Source: Austwickia chelonae (GTDB lineage Bacteria > Actinomycetota > Actinomycetes > Actinomycetales > Dermatophilaceae). Taken from it: a DNA stretch of 64,000 nt. The stretch is from assembly GCF_003391095.1 (NCBI RefSeq), contig NZ_CP031447.1, positions 558,001-622,000 on the forward strand. Direction: 5' to 3'. The notes below the pieces were generated by a model. That model was not told where the DNA came from, ran no database searches, and was given only the letters and a program-made list of their open reading frames with translations. Below are positions 26,080 through 35,284 of the stretch, piece after piece (positions within the stretch are counted from its first letter, which is position 1; every line of letters starts with the position of its first letter). The translations under genes and the position numbers were made by a program.

Positions 26080-27777
26080 ATGAGCGAACGCACTCTGAAC
26101 GGCATCGGCGTCAGCGAAGGCATCGCCGTCGGACCGGTGGTCCGTCTCGCCGAGATGCCACATCCGCCATTTGACGAGCCGAAGACAGCCAACCAGAAGG
26201 AATCGGCCCGTCGGATCCGCACCGCGCTGGAAGAAGTCGCCGTCGCCCTGGAGAAACAGGCCGCCGCTGCAGACCCTGCTGCCAAGGAGATCCTTGAAGC
26301 CAGCGTGATGATCGCCCGCGACCCCGGCCTGACCGCCGCGGTCGACGAGCGGCTCGCGACCGGAACCGGCGCAGCACAAGCCCTCAACGACGCCGTAGAC
26401 AGCTACTGCGACATGCTGACCCAACTCGGTGGCTACATGGCCGAACGGGTCACCGACCTGCGTGACGTGGGCGCCCGAGCGATATGCAGACTGCTCGGCG
26501 TCCCCGAGCCGACCATCCCCGCAGTGAAGAGCCCCTCAGTGCTCGTCGCCCGCGACCTGGCCCCCTCCCAGACGGCAGGGCTGAACCCGAAGAAGATCGT
26601 CGGCTTCATCACCAGCGAAGGCGGACGGACCGGCCACACAGCGATCCTGGCGGCTCAGCTCGGCATCCCGGCCGTGGTCGGCGCCACCGACGCCCTCACT
26701 CTTCCTGAAGGCAAGAAGGTCCTGCTCGACGGCGCGACCGGAACGGTCCTGCTCCGGCCCGCGGAGAGCCAGATCGCGGCGGCACGCAAACAGGAATCCA
26801 CCCGTGCAGCGCTCTGCGCGGAAGCCTCCGGCCCCGGGGCGACCAAGGACGGAGCCCGCGTCCAACTCCTGGTGAACATCGGTACACCGCAGGACGCCAA
26901 AGCCGCCGCCGGAACGGACGCCGAGGGAGTCGGCCTCTTCCGTACCGAATTCGCCTACCTGGACCGGACCCAGGCCCCCACCCGCGAAGAACAGACCCGG
27001 ATGTACACGGAGGTCTTCGAAGCCTTCGCCGGGAAGAAGGTCGTGGTTCGTACCCTCGACGCCGGGGCGGACAAACCCCTGCCCTTCGTCCCCGCCGCTG
27101 CCGAAGAGAACCCCGCCCTGGGCGTCCGTGGTCTGCGGCTGCAGCGCAGCGTGGACAACCTGCTGGCCGTACAACTCAGCGCGATCGCTGACGCTGCCCG
27201 GCAGACCAGCGCAGACGTCTGGGTGATGGCACCGATGGTGGCGACTCGTGCCGACGCCGAGATCTTTACCGCAACGGTCCGGGCCGTCGGACTGTCCACC
27301 GCCGGAACGATGGTGGAGATCCCCGCTGCCGCACTGCGCTCGCGGGAGCTTCTGCAGGTGTGTGACTTCGCGTCGATCGGTACGAACGACCTCTCCCAGT
27401 ACGCCTTTGCCGCTGACCGGATGAACAGCGCGCTCTCGGGTTACTTGGACCCTTGGCAGCCTGCCCTTCTGGACCTCGTGGCGATCACCTGCGAAGGCGC
27501 TTGTTCGGCGGGCCCGGGGGAGATCGGGACGACCCGACCTGTCGGTGTCTGCGGAGAAGCCGCCGGTGATCCTCTGCTGGCTTGTGTCCTGGTGGGTCTG
27601 GGGGTGAACAGCTTGTCGATGGCGCCTTCTCGCGTACCTCGGGTACGGGCGGCCTTGCGTGCCCACGACATGGCGACCTGTCGAGCGATGGCTGCGGCAG
27701 CCCGACGATCAGCCTCGGCCGAAGCGGCTCGGGAAGTCGTCCGGTTGTTGGCCGAGCCCTCCGTGCGCGATCTGTGA
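26080..27777 (+). CDS. ptsI: PTS Enzyme I (phosphoenolpyruvate-protein phosphotransferase)
   Basis: Starts the phosphate relay by transferring the phosphoryl group of PEP to itself and then to HPr. The 565-residue protein has the N-terminal HPr-binding domain, the phospho-histidine segment GGRTGHTAI (His186), and the PEP-binding barrel with GLFRTEFAYLDR, ASIGTNDLSQYAFAADR and the catalytic cysteine in VGVCGEAAGD. Starts 4 bases after ptsH. Together with the three PTS components upstream this gives a complete relay in one locus, though as general proteins HPr and EI would also serve other PTS transporters. Confidence 0.96.
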   Translation: MSERTLNGIGVSEGIAVGPVVRLAEMPHPPFDEPKTANQKESARRIRTALEEVAVALEKQAAAADPAAKEILEASVMIARDPGLTAAVDERLATGTGAAQALNDAVDSYCDMLTQLGGYMAERVTDLRDVGARAICRLLGVPEPTIPAVKSPSVLVARDLAPSQTAGLNPKKIVGFITSEGGRTGHTAILAAQLGIPAVVGATDALTLPEGKKVLLDGATGTVLLRPAESQIAAARKQESTRAALCAEASGPGATKDGARVQLLVNIGTPQDAKAAAGTDAEGVGLFRTEFAYLDRTQAPTREEQTRMYTEVFEAFAGKKVVVRTLDAGADKPLPFVPAAAEENPALGVRGLRLQRSVDNLLAVQLSAIADAARQTSADVWVMAPMVATRADAEIFTATVRAVGLSTAGTMVEIPAAALRSRELLQVCDFASIGTNDLSQYAFAADRMNSALSGYLDPWQPALLDLVAITCEGACSAGPGEIGTTRPVGVCGEAAGDPLLACVLVGLGVNSLSMAPSRVPRVRAALRAHDMATCRAMAAAARRSASAEAAREVVRLLAEPSVRDL

Positions 27778-27793
27778 TCCGCGCACGGGCGGT

Positions 27794-27841
27794 GAGCGGT
27801 GCGGGGCCCAGGGGCCGAGGTATCGACGCCCCGTACCGCTC
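27794..27841. terminator. Bidirectional terminator between ptsI and the sulfurtransferase gene
   Basis: A 14-bp stem pairs 27794-27807 with 27828-27841 with one G-T pair and a 20-base loop. It lies between two convergent genes. Confidence 0.7.
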
Positions 27842-27853
27842 GACCGGCCGATC

Positions 27854-28744
27854 TCATCCCACTGGCGCAGAGTCGCCTTTCTCCGGGCCGGTGACGACCG
27901 GGTGCCCGTACTGCGGGTCGCCCCACTCGGTCCAGCTGCCGTCGTAGACGGACACGAGCCCAGGGTCGTATCCGGCGACGCAGGCGGCCAGTGCGGTGAC
28001 ACAGGCGGTGACCCCTGATCCGCAGCTGAAGGCCACATTCGGATGACCTTCGGTGGCTTCGTCCATCATGGATCGAAGCTCGGCGGCGGGTTTCATCAGG
28101 CCGTCCTGTTGCGTGGCCAGGTAGGGCAGATTGGTGGCGCCCGGCATGTGCCCGGAGCGCAGACCGGGCCGGGGCTCGGCGTCGACTCCAGTGAACCTGC
28201 CGTGGCTACGTGCGTCGACGACTGCGCACGCCGGGTCCTGGAGGAGCACGGTCATGGTGTCGGCGTCGATGATGGCGCCGGGACGAGGGCGGGCCGTGAA
28301 ATTCCCTTCGGGAATCTCCTGCTCGTCGGGAATCGGTTCGAGGTCGTGCCCGGCGTTGATCCAGGCGTCCAGTCCACCGTCGAGTACGGCGATCCGGGGG
28401 TGGCCCATGGCGTGGAACATCCACCAGGCTCTGGCAGCGGAGTAGAGCTCATGGATGTCGTAGACGATCACGGTGCTCTCCGTGCTGATCCCCAGCTTGC
28501 GGGCCCGTTCGGTGAAGGCCTCCGGGCTGGGCATGGAGTGTGGGAGGGAGCTGTCGTCATCGGAGAAGTCGTGTTCGAGGTCGAACCGTCGTGCACCGGG
28601 GATGCGTTGTCCCCTAGGGTCGTTCGGCGGAATGGATGCATCGAGGAGAACGAGATCATCGTCGCGCAGATGACTTGAGAGCCAGGAGATGTCGACGATG
28701 GGGGGAAAGACTGTGGTCGGCGTGGGGGTGCTCACGTCCCCCAT
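27854..28744 (-). CDS. Thiosulfate/3-mercaptopyruvate sulfurtransferase (rhodanese)
   Basis: Two tandem rhodanese domains in 296 residues; the first is inactive and the second carries the active cysteine (Cys241) in the loop CGSGVT. That loop type is usual for 3-mercaptopyruvate sulfurtransferases; thiosulfate enzymes tend to have CRxGxR/T. Conserved LLDAS, IPGARRFDLE, VYD and DGGLDAWI of domain 1 and VVDARSHGRFTG of domain 2 are present. Likely role: sulfur transfer, cyanide detoxification and cysteine breakdown in the cytoplasm. Divergent from clpC. Confidence 0.9.
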   Translation of the reverse strand: MGDVSTPTPTTVFPPIVDISWLSSHLRDDDLVLLDASIPPNDPRGQRIPGARRFDLEHDFSDDDSSLPHSMPSPEAFTERARKLGISTESTVIVYDIHELYSAARAWWMFHAMGHPRIAVLDGGLDAWINAGHDLEPIPDEQEIPEGNFTARPRPGAIIDADTMTVLLQDPACAVVDARSHGRFTGVDAEPRPGLRSGHMPGATNLPYLATQQDGLMKPAAELRSMMDEATEGHPNVAFSCGSGVTACVTALAACVAGYDPGLVSVYDGSWTEWGDPQYGHPVVTGPEKGDSAPVG

Positions 28745-28963
28745 GCTGCCAGGAGGTGGTGCCTATCGGACTCCGGGTCATCGGCCCTGCCGGGGGTACG
28801 CCCAGAGCGAACATCGCCTTTCTCTCCGGATTCATCCGGAAGAAACGGAATCACGAAGCCGGTCAGGGCGTTCGTGGAGACAAGAGAAGAGACTGTCCGG
28901 ACCCTCCGGTGAGCCCGGTTGCATCCGACGGGAGCAGGCAGTCCAGGCAAGAGCACCGATAGC

Positions 28964-28979
28964 ATCGAGGTATCTCGAT
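28964..28979. promoter_or_regulatory. Palindrome in the clpC leader
   Basis: ATCGAG and CTCGAT are separated by GTAT, just ahead of the clpC ribosome binding site (GAGGAG at 28982-28987). The heptamer CGATAGC occurs at 28957-28963 and again at 28975-28981. It could be a regulator site or a small RNA hairpin near the Shine-Dalgarno. It does not match the CtsR or ClgR consensus as I know them. Confidence 0.35.
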
Positions 28980-28996
28980 AGCGAGGAGCGGGTTAC

Positions 28997-31609
28997 ATGT
29001 TCGAACGGTTCACCGACCGGGCGCGTCGGGTGGTCGTGCTTGCGCAGGAAGAAGCGCGCATGCTCAACCACAACTACATCGGCACCGAGCACATCCTGCT
29101 CGGCCTCATCCACGAGGGTGAAGGCGTCGCCGCGAAGGCTCTGGAAAGTCTCGGCATCTCGCTGGACGCGGTCCGCGAGCAGGTGCAGGAGATCATCGGC
29201 ACGGGCACCCAGGCACCCAGCGGGCACATCCCGTTCACCCCGCGGGCGAAGAAGGTCCTCGAGCTGAGCCTGCGTGAGGCACTCCAGCTGGGCCACAACT
29301 ACATCGGCACCGAGCACATCCTGCTCGGCCTCATCCGGGAGGGCGAGGGCGTCGCGGCCCAGGTGCTGGTCAAACTGGGCGCAGACCTGTCCAGGGTGCG
29401 GCAGACCGTCATCCAGCTGCTCTCCGGATATCAGGGTAAAGAGACCGCAGCGGCGGGGGTCGGCGGCCAGTCGACCCAGGAAGGCACGCCTGCGGGCAGC
29501 CTCGTCCTCGACCAGTTCGGACGCAACCTGACCCAAGCCGCCCGCGAAGGCAAACTCGACCCCGTCATCGGGCGGAGCAAAGAGATCGAACGGGTCATGC
29601 AGGTGCTTTCCCGGCGCACCAAGAACAACCCGATCCTCATCGGCGAGCCCGGCGTCGGTAAGACGGCCGTCGTCGAAGGTCTCGCGCAGGACATCGTCAA
29701 GGGCGAGGTGCCCGAGACCCTCAAGGACAAGCACATCTACACCCTCGACCTCGGCGCGCTGGTCGCGGGCTCCCGCTACCGCGGCGACTTCGAGGAACGG
29801 CTGAAGAAGGTCCTCAAGGAGATCCGCACCCGCGGCGACATCATCCTGTTCATCGACGAGATCCACACCCTCGTCGGGGCCGGTGCTGCCGAGGGCGCCA
29901 TCGACGCGGCCTCCATCCTCAAGCCGATGCTGGCCCGTGGCGAACTGCAGACCATCGGGGCGACCACCCTCGACGAGTACCGCAAGCACATCGAGAAGGA
30001 CCCGGCTCTGGAACGCCGCTTCCAGCCGATCCAGGTCGCCGAGCCGACCCTGCCGCACACCATCGAGATCCTCAAGGGACTGCGCGACCGTTACGAAGCG
30101 CACCACCGGGTCTCCATCACCGACTCGGCCCTGATCGCCGCGGCGAACCTGGCCGACCGGTACATCAACGACCGGTACCTGCCGGACAAGGCCATCGACC
30201 TCATCGACGAGGCCGGGGCCCGACTGCGTATCCGCCGGATGACCGCACCGCCGGACCTGCGCGAGTTCGACGAGAAGATCGCCCACGTCCGCCGCGAGAA
30301 GGAAGCCGCGATCGACGGGCAGGACTTCGAGAAGGCCGCCAAGCTGCGCGACGACGAGAAGCAGCTCATCGACGCCAAGGCCAAGCGGGAGAAGGAATGG
30401 AAGTCCGGTGACATGGACGTCGTCGCCGAGGTCGACGAGGAGCTGATCGCCGAGGTCCTGGCTGCTTCCACCGGTATCCCGGTCTTCAAGCTGACCGAGG
30501 AGGAGTCCACCCGGCTGCTCAACATGGAGGCTGAGCTCCACAAGCGCATCGTCGGCATGGACGACGCCATCAAGGCGCTCTCCCAGTCGATCCGGCGTAC
30601 CCGCGCCGGTCTGAAGGATCCGCGTCGCCCCGGCGGCTCGTTCATCTTCGCCGGCCCCACCGGCGTCGGTAAGACCGAACTGGCGAAGGCCCTGGCCGAG
30701 TTCCTCTTCGGGGACGAGGACAGCCTGATCACCCTCGACATGTCCGAATTCGCCGAGAAGCACACGGTCTCGCGCCTGTTCGGCTCCCCGCCCGGCTACG
30801 TCGGCTACGAGGAGGGCGGCCAGCTCACCGAGAAGGTGCGCCGCAAGCCGTTCTCGGTGGTGCTCTTCGACGAGGTCGAGAAGGCCCATGCCGACATCTT
30901 CAACAGCCTGCTGCAGATCCTGGAGGACGGCCGCCTGACCGACTCCCAGGGCCGGGTCGTCGACTTCAAGAACACCGTCATCCTGATGACCACCAACCTG
31001 GGCACCAGGGACATCTCCAAGGCGGTCAGCCTCGGGTTCGCCCCGGACTCCTCCGCCGGCGCCAGTAACTACGAGCGGATGAAGAACAAGGTCCAGGACG
31101 AGCTGAAGCAGCACTTCCGGCCGGAGTTCCTCAACCGGGTCGACGACATCGTGGTCTTCCCGCAGCTCACCGAGGACGAGATCGTGCAGATCGTCGACCT
31201 GATGATCGCCCGTCTCGACGAGCGTCTGCGTGACAAGGACATGGGGATCGAGCTTTCGCCTGCGGCGAAGAAGCTCCTGGCGAAGAAGGGCTACGACCCG
31301 GTGCTGGGCGCGAGGCCGTTGCGCCGGGCCATCCAGCGGGACATCGAGGACGTGCTCTCCGAGAAGATCCTCTACGGCGAGATCGGTGCCGGTGAGCTGG
31401 TGTCGGTCGATGTCGAGGGTGAGGGCAAGGAAGCGAAGTTCACCTTCGTCGGCGCGAAGAAGGACCTCGACCCGCTGCCGGTTCCCGATCACGCACCGGG
31501 CAGCGCTCACGAGTCCAGCCCGGAACATCTGGGCGGTTTCTCAGGAGGCTCGGCCTCCGGGGAAGCACCTGAACCGCCTGCTTCGCCCTTGGGTGGATCG
31601 ATCGGCTGA
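28997..31609 (+). CDS. clpC: ATP-dependent Clp protease ATPase subunit ClpC
   Basis: AAA+ unfoldase that feeds substrates into the ClpP protease. The 870-residue protein has two N-terminal Clp-N repeats (residues 2-145, the duplicated [12 protein letters not shown]), a first ATPase module (Walker A GEPGVGKT near 216), a UVR-type coiled middle region ([15 protein letters not shown], near 440-460) and a second module (Walker A GPTGVGKT near 553). The C-terminal domain and a Gly/Ser/Pro-rich tail complete it. ClpC is essential in many actinobacteria. The gene is monocistronic, with a palindrome before the start and a hairpin after the stop. Confidence 0.97.
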   Translation: MFERFTDRARRVVVLAQEEARMLNHNYIGTEHILLGLIHEGEGVAAKALESLGISLDAVREQVQEIIGTGTQAPSGHIPFTPRAKKVLELSLREALQLGHNYIGTEHILLGLIREGEGVAAQVLVKLGADLSRVRQTVIQLLSGYQGKETAAAGVGGQSTQEGTPAGSLVLDQFGRNLTQAAREGKLDPVIGRSKEIERVMQVLSRRTKNNPILIGEPGVGKTAVVEGLAQDIVKGEVPETLKDKHIYTLDLGALVAGSRYRGDFEERLKKVLKEIRTRGDIILFIDEIHTLVGAGAAEGAIDAASILKPMLARGELQTIGATTLDEYRKHIEKDPALERRFQPIQVAEPTLPHTIEILKGLRDRYEAHHRVSITDSALIAAANLADRYINDRYLPDKAIDLIDEAGARLRIRRMTAPPDLREFDEKIAHVRREKEAAIDGQDFEKAAKLRDDEKQLIDAKAKREKEWKSGDMDVVAEVDEELIAEVLAASTGIPVFKLTEEESTRLLNMEAELHKRIVGMDDAIKALSQSIRRTRAGLKDPRRPGGSFIFAGPTGVGKTELAKALAEFLFGDEDSLITLDMSEFAEKHTVSRLFGSPPGYVGYEEGGQLTEKVRRKPFSVVLFDEVEKAHADIFNSLLQILEDGRLTDSQGRVVDFKNTVILMTTNLGTRDISKAVSLGFAPDSSAGASNYERMKNKVQDELKQHFRPEFLNRVDDIVVFPQLTEDEIVQIVDLMIARLDERLRDKDMGIELSPAAKKLLAKKGYDPVLGARPLRRAIQRDIEDVLSEKILYGEIGAGELVSVDVEGEGKEAKFTFVGAKKDLDPLPVPDHAPGSAHESSPEHLGGFSGGSASGEAPEPPASPLGGSIG

Positions 31610-31648
31610 CCAGCTGTGTCCTGAGTTCTTCAGCACAGACGAACGGTG

Positions 31649-31679
31649 GGGGGCAGCACTTCTTCTGAGTGCTGCCCCC
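31649..31679 (+). terminator. Terminator after clpC
   Basis: A 12-bp GC-rich stem pairs GGGGGCAGCACT (31649-31660) with its complement (31668-31679) around a 7-base loop. It lies 40 bases after the clpC stop. Confidence 0.8.
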
Positions 31680-31784
31680 AGCTGTTGTCATGAGGAGGAC
31701 ACCGGAAGACGCACTCCGGCCGAGAACAGTCGGCAGCGAACGCATGCTGAACAGCTGGTGGGCGGACGTTAGTCTGAGAAGGAT

Positions 31785-32627
31785 ATGAACGCGCTGCTCG
31801 GACCCCTCGTCGCTCTTGCTGCTGCACTCGCTTACGGCGGGTCCGACTTCTTGGGCGGGATGCTTTCCCGCCGCCGTCCAGCGGCCGCTGTGGTGGGTGT
31901 CTCGCAGGCCTGTTCCTTGGTCTTCCTGGTCCTGGTCGTCGCGGTGGTCGGGATCCCCGACGACTGGTCCTGGCTACCGTGGGCCGTCGGCGCCGGCGCG
32001 GCGGGGGCCATGGGGTTGATCTTCTTCTACACGGCTCTGGCCAGCGGCACGGTCAGTGTGGTCTCCCCGATCAGTGCCACTGGCGCGATCTTGCCGGTGG
32101 CCATCGCCTTCCTCGGCGGTGAGCGGCCAGGCGCGGTGAAGGTCACCGGAATCGTGTTGGCGTTGTTCGGAGCGGTGCTGGCCTCAGGGCCGGAGCTGCG
32201 TGGCGAGCCGCATGTGAAGGCACGGGCGGTGTGGCTGGCGGTGCTCGCCGCGATCTGTTTCGGGGTCACGGTGTACGCGATCGCCCGAGGTTCGCAGGTC
32301 TCGGCGCTGGCCACCATGCTCGGGATGCGGGCGACGAGTGTCACCGGTTTCGTGATGGCAGCGGTGATCACCCGGAGCGTGGGCGGGGTGAAGCCAGGTG
32401 AGCTACCCGTGCTCGCTGCGGTGGGGATCACCGATGTGGGGGCGAACCTTCTGCTGGGGATCTCGACGACCTTGGGCATGGTGTCCGTGACCACGGTGCT
32501 GGCCTCTTTGTATCCGGTGGTGACCGTGGCCATGGCGGCGATCTTCCTGCACGAACGGATGCGTCCGATCCAGATGGTCGGGGTGATCGCTGCTCTGGCC
32601 GGCGTCGTCTTGATCGCGGGGGTCTGA
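31785..32627 (+). CDS. EamA/DMT family permease
   Basis: A 280-residue protein with ten helices in two EamA repeats, as in drug/metabolite exporters. Repeat ends show SVVSPISATGAILPVAIAFLGGERP and the matching VTTVLASLYPVVTVAMAAIFLHERM. The substrate is unknown. It lies downstream of clpC behind its own AAGGA, and 56 bases before a methyltransferase gene. Confidence 0.88.
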   Translation: MNALLGPLVALAAALAYGGSDFLGGMLSRRRPAAAVVGVSQACSLVFLVLVVAVVGIPDDWSWLPWAVGAGAAGAMGLIFFYTALASGTVSVVSPISATGAILPVAIAFLGGERPGAVKVTGIVLALFGAVLASGPELRGEPHVKARAVWLAVLAAICFGVTVYAIARGSQVSALATMLGMRATSVTGFVMAAVITRSVGGVKPGELPVLAAVGITDVGANLLLGISTTLGMVSVTTVLASLYPVVTVAMAAIFLHERMRPIQMVGVIAALAGVVLIAGV

Positions 32628-32683
32628 CCGGGGCGCTCTTCGGCTACCAGGAGACTGTCGGAACCGTCGGGCATGATGCGGTC

Positions 32684-33334
32684 ATGGATGCGAGGACCCA
32701 CGAGTTGCGACAGTCCCACGACCGGCTCGCCGAGGTCTACGCCGAACGCCTGGCAGGGCATCTGGCCCAGGCACCGGCCGAGCGGGCCGTCCTGGGGTTG
32801 TTCGGTGAATTGGTGCGAGGGGCTGCCGATTCCACCGCAGGAGAGATGCTGGTCGGCGACATCGGCTGCGGTACCGGGAGACTGGTGCCCTTCCTGACGA
32901 CGCTGGGCTTATCTCCCCGTGGAGTCGACCTGTCCACGGAGATGATTCGGGTGGCTCGGCGCGAACATCCCGGTTTCACCTTCGAGGTCGGTGATCTACG
33001 GGAGCTGCCTTTCGAGGACGCCTCTTTGTCCGGTGTGGTCTGTTGGTACTCGCTGATCTTCTTGCCGCGGGAAGAGCGTGCGGCGGCTTTCGCCGAGCTC
33101 GCCAGGGTGGTTCGCCCGGGCGGATATCTCACTGCGGCTTACAAGGTTGGTGGAGGCGAGGCCCGCCGAGGCGGGATCTCCCTGGGTGTCGCCTTCGACG
33201 TCTACTGGCTCGATCCGGGGCAGATGCAGAGGCTCGCCGAGGACGCGGGATTCACCGTGGTTTTCCGTGCCGAACGCCCTGCCGAGCCGGACGAATACCA
33301 ACCGCAGGGGTATCTGATCGCTCGGCGGGGCTGA
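32684..33334 (+). CDS. Class I SAM-dependent methyltransferase
   Basis: A 216-residue protein of the Methyltransf_11/25 type. The SAM-binding motif is VGDIGCGTGRL, followed by GVDLSTEMI, DLRELPFEDASL and ELARVVRPGGYL. The substrate is unknown. ATG 32684 gives the standard length for the family. No functional link to the DMT permease upstream is evident apart from the short gap. Confidence 0.87.
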   Translation: MDARTHELRQSHDRLAEVYAERLAGHLAQAPAERAVLGLFGELVRGAADSTAGEMLVGDIGCGTGRLVPFLTTLGLSPRGVDLSTEMIRVARREHPGFTFEVGDLRELPFEDASLSGVVCWYSLIFLPREERAAAFAELARVVRPGGYLTAAYKVGGGEARRGGISLGVAFDVYWLDPGQMQRLAEDAGFTVVFRAERPAEPDEYQPQGYLIARRG

Positions 33335-33388
33335 CCCTCCCCGGCCGCCCTTGCTAGCCTGAAATCGGCCCTTCGACGGTGGAGGTGA

Positions 33389-33433
33389 CCCCGGACGAGA
33401 GGCCCGCCGTACCCGGACACGACGACGGCGAGG
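33389..33433 (+). ncRNA. Guanidine-III (ykkC-III) riboswitch
   Basis: The core sequences CCGGACGAG (33391-33399), CGCCGTACCCGG (33405-33416) and GACGGCG (33424-33430) are those I recall for the guanidine-III aptamer. They fold as the expected H-type pseudoknot. P1 pairs CCGG 33391-33394 with CCGG 33413-33416. P2 pairs CGCCGT 33405-33410 with ACGGCG 33425-33430. The ribosome binding site GGAG (33438-33441) begins 8 bases after P2, so ligand binding probably controls translation start of the exporter gene. Confidence 0.88.
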
Positions 33434-33447
33434 CAACGGAGTCCGTC

Positions 33448-33762
33448 ATGAACTGGATCGTCCTCGTCGTCGCCGGCATGTTCGAGACCATGTGGGCCAG
33501 CGCGCTCGCCCAGCCCGACTGGTGGCGGCGTCCCCTACCGCTGGTGGCCTTCGTCGCCGGAAGCCTGATCTCCCTCGGCGGGTTGTCCTGGGCCCTGCGA
33601 TCGATTCCGGTGGGCACCGGGTACGCCATCTGGGTAGGGGTCGGGGCAGCGACGACCGTGGTCTACGGCATTGTCGCGCTCGGTGAACCGGCCACCGCAG
33701 CCCGTATGGTGTGCATCGGTCTCATCATGGCTGGGATCATCGGGCTGAAACTGGTGTCCTGA
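33448..33762 (+). CDS. SMR family guanidinium exporter (Gdx/SugE type)
   Basis: A 104-residue, four-helix small multidrug resistance protein. The essential glutamate is Glu13 (AGMFETMWA), which binds both protons and substrate. The segment IPVGTGYAIWVGVGA is closer to the guanidinium exporters (Gdx) than to the quaternary-ammonium (Qac) branch. These work as antiparallel dimers exchanging protons for guanidinium. ATG 33448 follows GGAG and lies directly behind a guanidine-III riboswitch, which supports the guanidinium assignment strongly. Only one SMR gene is present, so a homodimer is expected. Confidence 0.9.
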   Translation: MNWIVLVVAGMFETMWASALAQPDWWRRPLPLVAFVAGSLISLGGLSWALRSIPVGTGYAIWVGVGAATTVVYGIVALGEPATAARMVCIGLIMAGIIGLKLVS

Positions 33763-33796
33763 ACCCGTAGGAGCTTGATCTGCTCACGCGCGGGGG

Positions 33797-34195
33797 TCAG
33801 GGCTTGGCGCAGTCTTCACAGGTACCGAAGATCTCCAAGGTGTGCCAGATGTCGGAGAAGCCGTGCCTGCGGGCGACCTCCTTGGCCCATTCCTCGTCCT
33901 GGGGGACCTCGATCTCCACGGTCTTCCCACAGTCCTGACAGACCAGGTGGTGGTGGTGCTCGGTGGTCGAGCACAACCGGTAGATGGCTTCACCGTCGTG
34001 GCGGCGGATCATGTCGGCCCGTCCGTCCTGGACCAGCCCGGCCAAGGAACGGTAGACGGTGGCCAGGCCGATGGTGTCGCCTCCTTCACGTAGGCGTGCG
34101 TGTAGGGCCTGCGCCGACAGGAAATCGTCGGTATTGCGCAGGGCCTCCTCGACGGCGCGCCTTTGACGGGTGGCGCGGCGTTCACCCTCGACCAT
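33797..34195 (-). CDS. zur: Fur family zinc uptake regulator Zur
   Basis: A 132-residue Fur-type repressor. It has an N-terminal winged helix (TRQRRAVEEALRN, GLATVYRSLAGL), the metal-sensing hinge HHHHLVCQDCGK and a second cysteine pair CEDC near the C-terminus that forms the structural zinc site. Its place beside znuBCA, and Zur-box-like sites upstream of znuA and the CobW gene, identify it as the zinc rather than iron regulator. ATG 34195 follows GAGGGGAG. Confidence 0.92.
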   Translation of the reverse strand: MVEGERRATRQRRAVEEALRNTDDFLSAQALHARLREGGDTIGLATVYRSLAGLVQDGRADMIRRHDGEAIYRLCSTTEHHHHLVCQDCGKTVEIEVPQDEEWAKEVARRHGFSDIWHTLEIFGTCEDCAKP

Positions 34196-34270
34196 CAACG
34201 GACTCCCCTCTGCCGAAGCTGTGACGGTCGACTTTACCGTGAGTCGGTCGACATTCAGCCTTTGTCCAGC

Positions 34271-35284
34271 TCAGCTCAAGGATGACCGGTTCTTCTCTGC
34301 GGTGCGGGGATGGTCTTCGGGCCGGTGCTCGTCGTAGTGGTCGCCGTGCTGGGCGTGGAGGTGTCCGTCATGGAGGTAGTCGACGTGATCGCCGTGGAGG
34401 ATTGCCGGGTGTCCGCATCCGGGGCCGTGGTCGTGTTCGTGTGCTCCGATGTGGTGCGTGTCGTGGCGGAGTCCCCGAATTCGGGCGAGGAGTGCCACGA
34501 GGACAGCCACCGCGGCGTAGACGATGACGGTGAGTACCACGATGGTCCCCCCGGAGGGGGTGTCGAGGTAGAAGGAACCGACGACTCCGCTGACGGAGCA
34601 GAGCACGCCGATGAGGACTGCGATGGCCATTCCTGACCGGAAGCTCCGGGCGAGGAGTTGCCCGGTCGCATTGGGGACGATCATCAGAGCACTGATCAGG
34701 AGGAGCCCGACGATGCGCATGGAGAGGACGACGGTGACCGCGGTGAGGACGGCCAGCGTGATGTTCAGCGCCATGACAGGTAGCCCTGCGGCTCGGCTGT
34801 ACTCCTCGTCGTTGGCGACGGCGAAGAAATAGGGACGCAGCAGCCAGGTGAGGGTCACGACCACGACCGCCAGCACGGCGAAGGTCCACAGATCGCTGGA
34901 GCTGGTGGTGGTGATGGCGCCGAACAGGTAGGCATTCAGGCTCGTCCCACCGGAAGGGGCCTTGGCCATGAGGACGACGCCCAGGGCGATTCCGCCGTAG
35001 AACATGATGGCGAGGGCAACGTCCCCGCTGGTGCTCCCGCGTACGCGGATGAACTCGACGACGACCGCGCAGATGATCACCAGGACGAGCGCGGTGAGGA
35101 TCGGCTGGGTGCCGGTGAGCGCGCCGACGGCGACCCCGGCGAGGGCGACATGCCCCATGCCGTCGCCGATGAGGGAGAGCCTGCGTTGGACGAGGAAGAC
35201 CCCGACCATGGGGGCGGTGGTGCCGACGAGGAGTGCGGCGATCAGCGCCTGCTGCATGAATTCGTAGCGCAGGAGATCAAGCAC
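34271..35284 (-). CDS. znuB: Zinc ABC transporter permease ZnuB with His-rich C-terminal tail
   Basis: Integral membrane subunit of the ZnuABC zinc importer, about eight helices, with family motifs GDGMGHVALAGVAVGA and SMRIVGLLLISALMIVPNATG. The 337-residue protein is longer than the usual 270-290. After the last helix comes a cytoplasmic tail of about 60 residues packed with His and Asp (HEHDHGPGCGH, HDGHLHAQHGDHYDEH), a probable zinc buffer. The GTG at 35284 overlaps znuC by 8 bases. Confidence 0.93.
   Translation of the reverse strand: MLDLLRYEFMQQALIAALLVGTTAPMVGVFLVQRRLSLIGDGMGHVALAGVAVGALTGTQPILTALVLVIICAVVVEFIRVRGSTSGDVALAIMFYGGIALGVVLMAKAPSGGTSLNAYLFGAITTTSSSDLWTFAVLAVVVVTLTWLLRPYFFAVANDEEYSRAAGLPVMALNITLAVLTAVTVVLSMRIVGLLLISALMIVPNATGQLLARSFRSGMAIAVLIGVLCSVSGVVGSFYLDTPSGGTIVVLTVIVYAAVAVLVALLARIRGLRHDTHHIGAHEHDHGPGCGHPAILHGDHVDYLHDGHLHAQHGDHYDEHRPEDHPRTAEKNRSSLS

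Noticed and set aside
28832-31528. Very long open frame antisense to clpC
   Set aside because: It mirrors a well-supported clpC gene in GC-rich DNA; its translation is rich in Asp, Leu, Val and Gln without any family resemblance.
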